Assembly: GCA_963169215.1 (NCBI GenBank)
Contig: CAUJEE010000082.1
Coordinates: 1-33,631 of the forward strand
Source: Actinomycetota bacterium
GTDB lineage: Bacteria; Actinomycetota; Acidimicrobiia; Acidimicrobiales; Ilumatobacteraceae
Length of the DNA stretch: 33,631 nucleotides
Reading direction: 5' to 3'
A program made the translations under genes and the position numbers. This document shows, piece after piece, positions 7,469 through 16,044 of this stretch. Within the stretch, counting starts at the first letter, position 1. The number at the start of each line of letters is the position of its first letter. The notes under the pieces were generated by a model, which did no database searches, was not told the DNA's origin, and saw only the letters and a list, made by a program, of their open reading frames with translations.

Positions 7469-9325
7469 GTGACACTTGGGCCGCGCTCAGCAACCGGCGG
7501 TCGGGTGTTGGTCGCTGCCGGCGGCGCGGCGGCGGCCGACGCTCTGGCCGCAGCGGGGATGCGTAGAGGCGACTTGCTCGGGCTCGCGGCCAGCACCGCT
7601 GGAGGGGCCGGCACCCGCACCACCGGCGATCCCGTCGCCGCCGCGGAATGCACCTCTGGCCGGTCCGCAGGCGACCCGGTGGTGGTCGTCGCGACCGGCG
7701 AACTTGGTGTGGTGTGCGCTGCGGCGGACGTGGCCGAGATCGAGCGTCGCCTGGCGCCGAGGTGGGTGCTGTGGTCGACCGCCGACGCCGGCGCGTTGCT
7801 GCGCGCCGGTGTCGCTCTCGGCCGCGCCTGGCACGTCGGCGCCGTGCACCGCATTCTCCACGGCGGGTGGCGCTGCGACCCGATGCGGGTGTGGTGTTCC
7901 GGAGCTGCGCTGCCGCTGGCAGGGGCACCGATAGCCGGTCAACTCGATCTGCACGGCGCGGGTGAGGACGGCGATCCGCTCTCGCCGGTGCGCCCGGACG
8001 GCTACCTGCGAGCGGACTGGATCGACGGCGCGTGGGCCGCGTCTGCGTCTGCGGCCGCGGGCTGTGCGTGGGCCGCGCTGGCAGTGGAGGTCGCCCGCCA
8101 TCAGCAGACCGCGCTGGCCGCGCTCGCTGTCGGCGGCGATGCCCTTGCGCTCGCCCGCGCCGAGTCGACCAGCGAGTTGCTCTGCGCCGAATTGACCGCC
8201 GAAGGCCTCCCCCTGCACCTGCCTTCCGCCGAGGCCCTCATCGCCGCGCTCGTCGGCCCGCGCGCTCGCACCGAGGCCGAGGCGGCAGCAGCCCGCGCCG
8301 CGCGCGACGCCGCGGTTCTGGCCCATGTGCCAGGCAGTACCACCGATCTGCGCAATCCGGCCGACGTGAAGGCGCTGTTGCGGCGGGTGGGCATCGAGCT
8401 CGACGACACACGCGCCTGGCGGCTGGAGACCGTGCGCGACCGTCACCCGGTGGTGGAGGCGCTGTTGCAGTGGCGCAAGGCTGAGCGCATCGCCACCACC
8501 TACGGCTACGGGTGGCTCGACCAGCACGTGCGTGTGACCGGCGGCGGGCCGTTGGGACGGCTGTGTGGTGAGTGGTCGGGCAGCGACGGCGCGGCGGGAC
8601 GGATGACCGCCACCGCCGGCCTGCACAACCTGCCGGCAGAGCTGCGCGCCGCAGTGCTCGCCGAGCCAGGGCATCTGTTCGTGCGCGCCGACCTCGGGCA
8701 GATCGAGCCGCGGGTGCTCGCGGTGGTGTCGGGCGACCCCGCACTCGTCCAGGCAACACAGGCCGACGACCTGTACGCGCCGGTGGCCGCGCAGCTGCAG
8801 GTCGATCGTCCGACGGCCAAGGTGGCGGTGCTGGCGGCGATGTACGGGCAGACGAGCGGGGCCGCCGGCGAGGCTCGGCGGCGAATGGACATCGCCTATC
8901 CGGTGGCGATGGCGTTCCTCGAACAGGCGGCGCAGGCCGGCACCGAGGGGCGCGACGTGCGCACCTTCGGGGGGCGGCTGGTGCGCATGTACGACATCGA
9001 CGAAGAAGGCCGCGGGGAGCAGCGATCCGCGGCAGCCGCCCGCGGGCGCTATGCGCGCAACGCGATGGTTCAAGGCGCCGCCGCTGAGCTGTTCAAGGTG
9101 TGGGCCGTCACCGTGCGCGCCAGGGCCGCGGCGCTCGGAGCACGCATCGTGCTCTGCCTGCACGACGAGCTGTTGATCCACTGCCCGCAGGATGCGGCCG
9201 ACGATGTCGCCCAACTCGTGAGCGACTGCCTGGCCGAAGCCGCCCACCGCTGGCAGCGCGGCGCCGGAGTGCGCTTCGTCGCCGATGTGGGCGTGGTGCA
9301 CAGCTGGGCCGACGCCAAGTCCTGA
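7469..9325 (+). CDS. DNA polymerase I-like protein of actinobacteria (annotated elsewhere as bifunctional 3'-5' exonuclease/DNA polymerase)
   Basis: The 618-residue protein has a family A polymerase domain in its C-terminal half. Motif A is D408-LGQIEPRVLAVVSGD, including the steric-gate E413. Motif B (O-helix) is R447-PTA-K451-VAVLAAMYG. Motif C holds H565-D566-E567 (CLHDELL). The N-terminal half is an Ala/Gly-rich, degenerate exonuclease-like region with no 5' nuclease domain. This is a second, PolA-like enzyme known in many actinobacteria, not the main repair PolA. O-helix residue K+4, normally Phe or Tyr and important for nucleotide sugar selection, is Leu455. The gene is the only plus-strand gene in the first 9.4 kb and interrupts the usual lepA-hemW-hrcA order. 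Start GTG 7469 lacks a Shine-Dalgarno. Confidence 0.85.
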   Translation: MTLGPRSATGGRVLVAAGGAAAADALAAAGMRRGDLLGLAASTAGGAGTRTTGDPVAAAECTSGRSAGDPVVVVATGELGVVCAAADVAEIERRLAPRWVLWSTADAGALLRAGVALGRAWHVGAVHRILHGGWRCDPMRVWCSGAALPLAGAPIAGQLDLHGAGEDGDPLSPVRPDGYLRADWIDGAWAASASAAAGCAWAALAVEVARHQQTALAALAVGGDALALARAESTSELLCAELTAEGLPLHLPSAEALIAALVGPRARTEAEAAAARAARDAAVLAHVPGSTTDLRNPADVKALLRRVGIELDDTRAWRLETVRDRHPVVEALLQWRKAERIATTYGYGWLDQHVRVTGGGPLGRLCGEWSGSDGAAGRMTATAGLHNLPAELRAAVLAEPGHLFVRADLGQIEPRVLAVVSGDPALVQATQADDLYAPVAAQLQVDRPTAKVAVLAAMYGQTSGAAGEARRRMDIAYPVAMAFLEQAAQAGTEGRDVRTFGGRLVRMYDIDEEGRGEQRSAAAARGRYARNAMVQGAAAELFKVWAVTVRARAAALGARIVLCLHDELLIHCPQDAADDVAQLVSDCLAEAAHRWQRGAGVRFVADVGVVHSWADAKS

Positions 9326-9335
9326 CCCCCGTCAT

Positions 9336-9445
9336 CCAAGTTGGCGTTGGGCCCGGGTCCGGGCCTGCCTCAACGCCGACTTGGGCCACGCGCGATCCAA
9401 GTCGGCGTTGGGCCCGGGCCCGGGCCTGCCTCAACGCCGACTTGG
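9336..9445. repeat. two large palindromic repeats, 61-bp period (site 1)
   Basis: Two 49-base units lie at 9336-9384 and 9397-9445. The second has perfect 14-bp arms (CCAAGTCGGCGTTG / CAACGCCGACTTGG); the first differs by one T that still pairs as a wobble. Inside each is a further GGCCCGG/CCGGGCC hairpin. They sit between convergent genes and could act as a bidirectional transcription stop, but no T-run follows. A related pair lies at 22112-22223. Confidence 0.93.
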
Positions 9446-9458
9446 GGAGAGGGGGCTG

Positions 9459-11243
<1,785 letters not shown>

Positions 11244-11292
11244 GGCCGGTCGCTCGATCCTACCGGCCGCCGCGGCACGCGAGCCTGCCGGG

Positions 11293-11322
11293 TTGGGGAG
11301 CATGCCACCGCGCTGTTAGCCT
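11293..11322 (+). promoter_or_regulatory. putative rpsT promoter
   Basis: TTGGGG (11293-11298) and TAGCCT (11317-11322) are 18 bases apart. Transcription would start near 11329 and leave a leader of about 50 bases before rpsT. The -35 match is moderate. Confidence 0.4.
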
Positions 11323-11336
11323 TTCCAAGCCGTATT

Positions 11337-11355
11337 CGGGCGCAACCAGCGCCCG
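11337..11355 (+). promoter_or_regulatory. hairpin in the rpsT leader
   Basis: CGGGCGC-AACCA-GCGCCCG is a perfect 7-bp stem with a 5-base loop, 25 bases before the rpsT start. It may influence translation of S20, which is autoregulated in other bacteria. No homologous leader motif is known to me. Confidence 0.5.
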
Positions 11356-11379
11356 TCGAGTGTCCGAAGGTACCGAGCA

Positions 11380-11625
11380 GTGGCCAACATCAAGTCGCAG
11401 AAGAAGCGCATCCTCACCAACGCCAAGCGTGCCGAGCGCAACAAGGCCGTGAAGAGCGAACTGAAGACGCGGGTGAAGAACGCCGCCACCGAGCCCGCCG
11501 ACCCGGAGGCCCTGCGCCTGGCCGTGAAGCGGCTCGACATGGCCGCCGCCAAGGGCGTGATCCACAAGAACCAGGCCGCTCGCCGCAAGAGCCGCCTGAT
11601 GCGCAAGCTCAACGACGCCGGCTGA
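11380..11625 (+). CDS. rpsT: 30S ribosomal protein S20
   Basis: The 81-residue basic protein [20 protein letters not shown]... ending [18 protein letters not shown] matches bS20, which binds the 5' and 3' minor domains of 16S rRNA. Start is GTG, as is common for S20 in actinobacteria, with a weak GAAGG nine bases upstream. It is monocistronic: a leader hairpin precedes it and a strong intrinsic terminator follows 30 bases after the stop. It lies beside lepA as in many genomes. Confidence 0.97.
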   Translation: MANIKSQKKRILTNAKRAERNKAVKSELKTRVKNAATEPADPEALRLAVKRLDMAAAKGVIHKNQAARRKSRLMRKLNDAG

Positions 11626-11655
11626 CCTCCAAGCTTCGCAATCCAAGCGTCAACA

Positions 11656-11680
11656 GACCCGGGCTGCTGCCCGGGTCTTT
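11656..11680 (+). terminator. intrinsic terminator of rpsT
   Basis: GACCCGGG-CTGCTG-CCCGGGTC is a perfect 8-bp stem with a 6-base loop, followed directly by TTT. It sits between convergent rpsT and holA. Confidence 0.88.
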
Positions 11681-11694
11681 CGCGTCGAGCCGAG

Positions 11695-12681
11695 TCAGCG
11701 CCGGCCGGCGGTGCGGTTGGGGGCGACGAGGCGCGACAGACGGGCCACCACCACCTCCATCACCAGTTCCTCCGGCCACTCCTTGGCGCCGCGCAGGTCG
11801 AGGTCGGCCTGGGCCAGCAGGGCGATCGCCTTCTGCACCGCTCCCCCACCCATGCGGCGGTACTGCTCGAGCGCCTTGCGCGCCGGGAAGCCGGGCTTGA
11901 TGCCCATCGCCGCCGCGGCACCTGCCTCGTCACGGGCATCAGCGCCGTCGAGCGCGAGCAGCTTGCCGTAGTGGCCGTGGAGGATGGCCATCACCTGCAG
12001 TGGATGGCGCTCACCGGCGCGCATCATCCGCTGCAACAGTTGCAGCGCGGCGGTGGTGTCGCCGCGGTCGATGGCGTCGGTGAGGTCCCACGGGGGCACA
12101 CCACCGGCGTCGCCGAGGAACGGAGCAATGTCGGCACTGTGCAGCACTCGTCCTTCGCCGTAGGTGGCGCGCAACGTGTCGAGGATGCCTTGCAGGCGGC
12201 CGGCGTCCTCGCCGAGCCAGGTGGTGAGCAGCTGCGCCGCGGCCGGGTCGAGCTTCAGCCCGGCTGCCTCGATCTGTTCCTCGAACCACCCCGTGCGCTC
12301 GCGAGCACGGCTGGGAGGATTCGACTCGACGATGGCCGCGCCGGCCTTCTTGAGCGCGTCAGTGAGCACCTTGGGCATTCGCCCGCGACCTGCCACCAGC
12401 ACCAACTCGGTGGTGGGCAGCGGATCGGCGAGATAGCCGAGGATGACAGTGACCGCGTCTTCGTCGAAGCGGCCCACACCGCGCGCCACCACCACCCGCT
12501 TGTCGGTGAGGAATGGTGGGGTCTGTGCAGCGTCGACGACGGCGCGCAGCTCGTACTCGTCGCTGTCGAAGTCGTCGACCATGAGGGTGCGGTCGTCGTC
12601 GCCCACCAGCGTCCGCACCATCTCGCCGGTCGCGCCGAGCACTAACGATTCGTCGTCGCCGGTGATGAGGTGGATCGCCAT
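11695..12681 (-). CDS. holA: DNA polymerase III delta subunit
   Basis: The 328-residue protein starts MAIHLITGDDESLVLGATGEM. It has the delta-family pattern: VDDFDSDEYELRAVVDAAQTPPFLTDKRVVVARGVG, LVLVAGRGRMPKVLTDALKKAGAAIVE, then a C-terminal helical collar domain (HPLQVMAILHGHYGKLL, FPARKALEQYRRMG). Delta opens the sliding clamp within the clamp loader. The gene begins inside the 3' end of comEC (40-bp overlap), in the comEA-comEC-holA order common in Gram-positives. The ATG at 12681 has no strong Shine-Dalgarno, so coupling to comEC translation is likely. Confidence 0.93.
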   Translation of the reverse strand: MAIHLITGDDESLVLGATGEMVRTLVGDDDRTLMVDDFDSDEYELRAVVDAAQTPPFLTDKRVVVARGVGRFDEDAVTVILGYLADPLPTTELVLVAGRGRMPKVLTDALKKAGAAIVESNPPSRARERTGWFEEQIEAAGLKLDPAAAQLLTTWLGEDAGRLQGILDTLRATYGEGRVLHSADIAPFLGDAGGVPPWDLTDAIDRGDTTAALQLLQRMMRAGERHPLQVMAILHGHYGKLLALDGADARDEAGAAAAMGIKPGFPARKALEQYRRMGGGAVQKAIALLAQADLDLRGAKEWPEELVMEVVVARLSRLVAPNRTAGRR

Positions 12682-14141
12682 CGAGTGACCACATTGGCAT
12701 ATCGGGCGAGCCGCCACCCGCCCCACACAGCTATCAGCAGCAGCCAACCGGCAGTCGACCAGCCAGGAGACGGCTCGACTGCCGCTCCGACGCGGGCCAC
12801 CGTGGCCACCCAGCGGGCCCCGATCGAGTTGGGTGCCATCACCAGCGAGTGCATCGGCGCTGGAAGCGCGGGTGCGAGCAGGCCCGACGGCAGCCCGTAG
12901 AGCATCACCAGCGCGGCGACGGGCACCGCGGCGAGGTTGGCCAGCGGCGACACGAGCGGCAAACGGCCGAACACCAGCAGGCTCGGCAGCGCGACGCCCG
13001 CTTGCGCCCCGAGGGTGACGGCCAGCGGCACGCGCAGCCACTCCGGGCCGGGCAGCGCGCCCTGCAGCCAGGGCCCCACCAAGCACACCCCGGCCGTGGC
13101 GCCCACCGAAAGCCAGAACCCCACCGACCACACCAACAGCGGGTCGAGCACCACCAGCCCGCCAACTGCCAGGGCGAGCAGCCGCACCGGCGACACCTGC
13201 CGACCGAGCACGAATGCCGTCGCCGCCAGCCCGGCCATCACCCCGGCGCGCAGCACCGACGGCTCGAAGCGGGTGATCGCCATGAACCACCCGACCGTGC
13301 CGATGGTGCCCGCCCAGCGCCACCACGGCGGGAGCCGCCGCAGCAGTGGCAGCGCGGCGGCGAGGACGAAGGCGACGTTCTGCCCTGACACCGCGGTGAG
13401 GTGCGACAGTCCCGAGGCGCGGAAGTCGGCCACCATCGTCGGCGACTGGCGGGCGTCGTCGCCGATGACCAACCCGGTGAACAACGCAGCGCCGTCGCCC
13501 GACATCGAGGCCTCCGCGCTGTCACGCAGGCGGCCACGCACGCGATTCGATGCGCGAGCCAGCGCGCTACCAGCGACGCGATCGCCGATCACCTCCACCG
13601 TGAAGCGGCCGACGACGTGGCGCACGGCGGCTCGTCTCTGGCCGGGGCCGGGCCCGAAGCCGCTGCGCTCGCCCTGCATCCACACGAATTCGCCCGCCTG
13701 CGCCTCGGCCAGGCGGGCCCGTCGAGCGCCGTAGGCCCACACGTCGAAACGCTCACCCTCGACCGCGATGGTCACCCGCAAGCCCGAGCCATACGGCGCG
13801 GGATCGGCCGCCACCTGCACCCACCCCGTGTAGCGACCGAGGTGTCGCGGCTGTGCCTGTGCCCAGGCCCGCGCACCGAGTGCCCACCCGCACGACGCGG
13901 CGACGACCGCTGCCAACATCGCGGCCACGGCCGCTGCCACCACCACGGAGGTTGCACAGTTGTTGCCGGCCGGGCCGATGAGGCGGAGCGCAGCCACGGC
14001 GAGAGCGACGAGGCAGGCCAGCGCGACGCCTCGCCCGCCGAGCCACACACCGCCCACCAGCGCGGCCACCACCGCCACCACCGTGCCGTCGCCCACCGGG
14101 TGCACTTGCTGACCCGCTCGTGGCCCGTACGCTCGCATCAT
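12642..14141 (-). CDS. comEC: ComEC/Rec2 DNA-uptake channel, short form
   Basis: A 499-residue polytopic membrane protein. After two or three N-terminal membrane segments comes an OB-like part (GWVQVAADPAPYGSGLRVTIAVEGERFDVWAYG). The Competence domain follows, with the diagnostic GLSHLTAVSGQNVAFV and about six to eight more hydrophobic helices. ComEC moves single-stranded DNA across the membrane during transformation. The C-terminal metallo-beta-lactamase domain present in many ComEC proteins is absent; the protein ends soon after the last helices. The start is uncertain. ATG codons at 14141 and 14138 overlap the opposite-strand ATG of the next gene; in-frame GTG codons around 14100 are alternatives. 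It overlaps holA. Confidence 0.88.
   Translation of the reverse strand: MMRAYGPRAGQQVHPVGDGTVVAVVAALVGGVWLGGRGVALACLVALAVAALRLIGPAGNNCATSVVVAAAVAAMLAAVVAASCGWALGARAWAQAQPRHLGRYTGWVQVAADPAPYGSGLRVTIAVEGERFDVWAYGARRARLAEAQAGEFVWMQGERSGFGPGPGQRRAAVRHVVGRFTVEVIGDRVAGSALARASNRVRGRLRDSAEASMSGDGAALFTGLVIGDDARQSPTMVADFRASGLSHLTAVSGQNVAFVLAAALPLLRRLPPWWRWAGTIGTVGWFMAITRFEPSVLRAGVMAGLAATAFVLGRQVSPVRLLALAVGGLVVLDPLLVWSVGFWLSVGATAGVCLVGPWLQGALPGPEWLRVPLAVTLGAQAGVALPSLLVFGRLPLVSPLANLAAVPVAALVMLYGLPSGLLAPALPAPMHSLVMAPNSIGARWVATVARVGAAVEPSPGWSTAGWLLLIAVWGGWRLARYANVVTRWRSTSSPATTNR
14128..14133 (+). promoter_or_regulatory. -10 element of a leaderless promoter for the gene at 14140
   Basis: TACGCT ends 6 bases before the ATG at 14140. 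No Shine-Dalgarno is present. Confidence 0.42.
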
Positions 14142-14580
14142 GATCCCCAACCCGCTGCTTGCCGCGCCCGTGCCCCAGGGGCCGCGCGCCTACCGGCAGC
14201 GGTTGCGCCGCTTCGGGCCTGTGCTCGGTCTGTTGCCGGCCGCGGCGCTCGGTGGGCTGGCCTGGCTGTCGCTGCACGACAACGTCTCGTCGGTGCGTGG
14301 AGTGCTCGGCTTCTTGCTGGCGGTGTTGGCGGCCCCGTGCCTGCTGGCGGTCGGGGTGCCGTTGACCACCGGCGCGGCGTTGTACGTCGTTGCCTTCGTG
14401 GCCAGCGCCGTGATCTGGCTATCGCTGGGCTCGCTGGCCGCCCGCCGTGCCACCCGTCGCCCGGCGGCGATGTGGAGCGACTTCTGGCGCGAGTTCGTCT
14501 GGCTGGCTGCGGGTGTGTGGGTCGGCGTGGTGCTGGCGCTGGCCGCGATCGACCTGCTCCTCGGCCGCGTGTTCGTGTAG
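14140..14580 (+). CDS. small four-helix membrane protein of unknown function
   Basis: The 146-residue protein has a basic start (RAYRQRLRRF) and four hydrophobic segments at about 27-45, 54-74, 78-100 and 117-141. A basic loop (RRATRRP) sits between segments 3 and 4. I do not recognise a family. It is encoded opposite to comEA and comEC, which flank it, and its ATG overlaps the comEC start codon on the other strand. It ends 12 bases before the comEA stop (convergent). Its position splits a pair that is usually adjacent. Codon use looks like that of its neighbours. Confidence 0.7.
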   Translation: MIPNPLLAAPVPQGPRAYRQRLRRFGPVLGLLPAAALGGLAWLSLHDNVSSVRGVLGFLLAVLAAPCLLAVGVPLTTGAALYVVAFVASAVIWLSLGSLAARRATRRPAAMWSDFWREFVWLAAGVWVGVVLALAAIDLLLGRVFV

Positions 14581-14592
14581 CGCCAGCGGCGT

Positions 14593-15375
14593 TCATACCG
14601 TCACCAGCCCGCGTAGCGCCTCCAGTTTGGTGGGACCGATGCCGCGCACGTCGGTGAGGTCGTCGACGGTGGCGAACGGTCCGTGTTGTTGGCGATGGTC
14701 GATGATCGCCGCCGCGGTTGCCGGGCCGACGCCGGGCAACGTGTCGAGTTCGTCGGCCGTGGCCGAGTTGATGTTCACCGGGGCGGACGATGTCGTGCCG
14801 CCGGCCGGGACGGCGCCCGGCGAGGCGCCCTCCCCGCCTGACACGCCGGCGATGATTGCTGCCGCCTCGCCCACCCGGGGCACGTACACCTTCTGCCCGT
14901 CACCCACGGCGGCGGCGAGGTTGACCGCGTCGGCCATCGCGTCGGGGTCGCGGCCGCCGGCAGCCTCGACCGCGTCGATCACCCGCGCCCCAGGCGCGAG
15001 GGCGTAGACCCCCGGCGACACCACCGCACCTGCCACGTGCACGACCAGCGGCCCACTCTCGGCAGAGCCGGCCGCGCCACCGCCCGGGTCGTTGCCGTCG
15101 CCGGGCAGCACCCCTGGCTCGCCCACCGTCGAAGGGGTGCTGTGAGTGGCCGCGTAGGGCAACTTCGACTCGGTGGTGGCCGCCGGCGGGCGCACCAGCC
15201 AGTAGGCCGCAGCCAACACTGCGAGCGCGACGACCGCACCGCCCAGCACCCGTCCCGGGCCTACCCAGCGGACCCACCCGGCCACCCGCTCTGCGAGGGA
15301 TCGAGGCGGCAATGGCCGCTCGGGCATCACCAGCGCTTCGTCGCTCGGCCAGTCTTCGGGTAGTAGCGGCTGCAC
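14593..15375 (-). CDS. comEA: ComEA-like competence DNA receptor
   Basis: The 260-residue protein has a cytoplasmic N-terminus, one membrane anchor (VLGGAVVALAVLAAAYWLV), a Gly/Pro-rich linker and an SLBB domain (GPLVVHVAGAVVSPGVYALAPGARVIDAVEAAGG). It ends in a double helix-hairpin-helix DNA-binding domain (VNINSATADELDTLPGVGPATAAAIIDHR, DVRGIGPTKLEALRGL). ComEA binds incoming double-stranded DNA outside the membrane and hands it to ComEC. The GTG at 15375 has GAGGGAG five bases upstream; an in-frame TTG at 15456 would add 27 residues but has no such site. comEC lies downstream beyond a small opposite-strand gene. Confidence 0.9.
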   Translation of the reverse strand: MQPLLPEDWPSDEALVMPERPLPPRSLAERVAGWVRWVGPGRVLGGAVVALAVLAAAYWLVRPPAATTESKLPYAATHSTPSTVGEPGVLPGDGNDPGGGAAGSAESGPLVVHVAGAVVSPGVYALAPGARVIDAVEAAGGRDPDAMADAVNLAAAVGDGQKVYVPRVGEAAAIIAGVSGGEGASPGAVPAGGTTSSAPVNINSATADELDTLPGVGPATAAAIIDHRQQHGPFATVDDLTDVRGIGPTKLEALRGLVTV

Positions 15376-15460
15376 ATCGACTCCCTCGGCTCCGCGGGCG
15401 CGCCCGCGTTCGGCGTCAGGGGGAAGTCGCTGGCGAACATATCGGCTCGCGGCCAACAGC

Positions 15461-15504
15461 CAACCGAGAGCCAGCCGAGAGTCGACCGAAACTCAACCGG
15501 GAAG
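15461..15504. repeat. four imperfect 11-bp tandem units upstream of comEA
   Basis: caaccgagagc, cagccgagagt, cgaccgaaact and caaccgggaag follow each other at 15461-15504. They lie in the gap between the HExxH gene and comEA. Similarity is partial, so this may be a decayed array. Confidence 0.45.
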
Positions 15505-15518
15505 CTGCCCGGGCAGAG

Positions 15519-15860
15519 TCAGGAGGCGATGCGGGTGGGCAGTTCGTCGCGCACGGCAGTGGCGAGCTGGCGGCGCGCCACCCAATCGGCCTCGATCTCG
15601 AGCGGGATGCGGCGGTAGGCGCCCTTGTGCCCCTTGCGCCGCAGACGCCACAGCAGGTAGCTGCCCAGGTAGCGCACGGCGAACCCCACCGCCCCGTAGC
15701 GGCGCCACTGGCGCACATGCACCTGCTCGTGGCGCAGTAGGTAGGGAGTGTCCTTGCCCTCGCGCACGATCACCAGCGAGCCGAGGGTGATGCCGTCCGC
15801 ATTCTTCGGCACCGGCCCGCCCACCCACAGGCGGTATCCCTCGCGTTGCTCGACCGACAT
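15519..15860 (-). CDS. small HExxH-motif protein, possible zinc metallopeptidase-like
   Basis: The 113-residue protein contains LLRHEQVHVRQW, an HExxH motif at about residue 60-64. A downstream acidic pair follows in IPLEIEADW that could supply the third ligand. Between them is a hydrophobic, Tyr-rich segment (VGFAVRYLGSYLLWRL). The pattern resembles the minimal zinc-binding core of gluzincin-like proteins, but the protein is too short for a full protease and I do not know the family. Start ATG 15860 has TATCGT 8 bases upstream (leaderless pattern). It lies between comEA and a divergent lipoprotein gene; no functional link is evident. Confidence 0.7.
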   Translation of the reverse strand: MSVEQREGYRLWVGGPVPKNADGITLGSLVIVREGKDTPYLLRHEQVHVRQWRRYGAVGFAVRYLGSYLLWRLRRKGHKGAYRRIPLEIEADWVARRQLATAVRDELPTRIAS

Positions 15861-15868
15861 GGCCCACC

Positions 15869-15874
15869 ACGATA
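15869..15874 (-). promoter_or_regulatory. -10 element of a leaderless promoter for the HExxH gene
   Basis: TATCGT on the minus strand ends 8 bases before the ATG at 15860. No Shine-Dalgarno is present. Confidence 0.42.
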
Positions 15875-15940
15875 CCGCCTCGCGTGACACCCCCGGACAA
15901 GTGGCCCTGCCCGCGTGCAATACGCTGGCATCACCCTGGT

Positions 15941-16031
15941 CGAGCCACCCGGTCGAGCCGCCCAATCAAGCCGCCCAATCAAGCCACCCAATCAAGCCAC
16001 CCAATCGAGCCACCCAATCGAGCCACCCAAT
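15941..16031 (+). repeat. seven 13-bp tandem repeats ending at a ribosome-binding site
   Basis: Consensus CRAGCCACCCAAT runs for seven units without gaps (15941, 15954, 15967, 15980, 15993, 16006, 16019). The last units are identical and the first is most diverged. The array ends in cgaggagg, the Shine-Dalgarno of the lipoprotein gene at 16045. Confidence 0.96.
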
Positions 16032-16044
16032 CGAGGAGGTCGCG

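Noticed and set aside
6187-7854. N-terminal extension of the photolyase frame to about 1004 residues
   Set aside because: The extension overlaps the MFS gene in another frame; the photolyase proper begins at GTG 6186 with RRTLVWFRRDL and a GTGA overlap.
12682-13326. Upstream extension of the holA frame over comEC
   Set aside because: The delta-subunit fold begins at MAIHLITGDD; upstream residues are a shadow of the ComEC frame.
15498-15513. CCGGG-AAGCTG-CCCGG hairpin after the HExxH gene as a terminator
   Set aside because: Only a 5-bp stem and no T-run on the minus strand; it overlaps the 11-bp repeat region and is too weak to call.
15941-16031. CRISPR array
   Set aside because: The 13-bp units are contiguous without spacers and no cas gene is nearby.
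15748-16044. Longer N-terminus for the lipoprotein through the 13-bp repeats
   Set aside because: A signal peptide with lipobox starts at 16045 behind a strong Shine-Dalgarno; the upstream part is repeat-encoded and overlaps the divergent gene.
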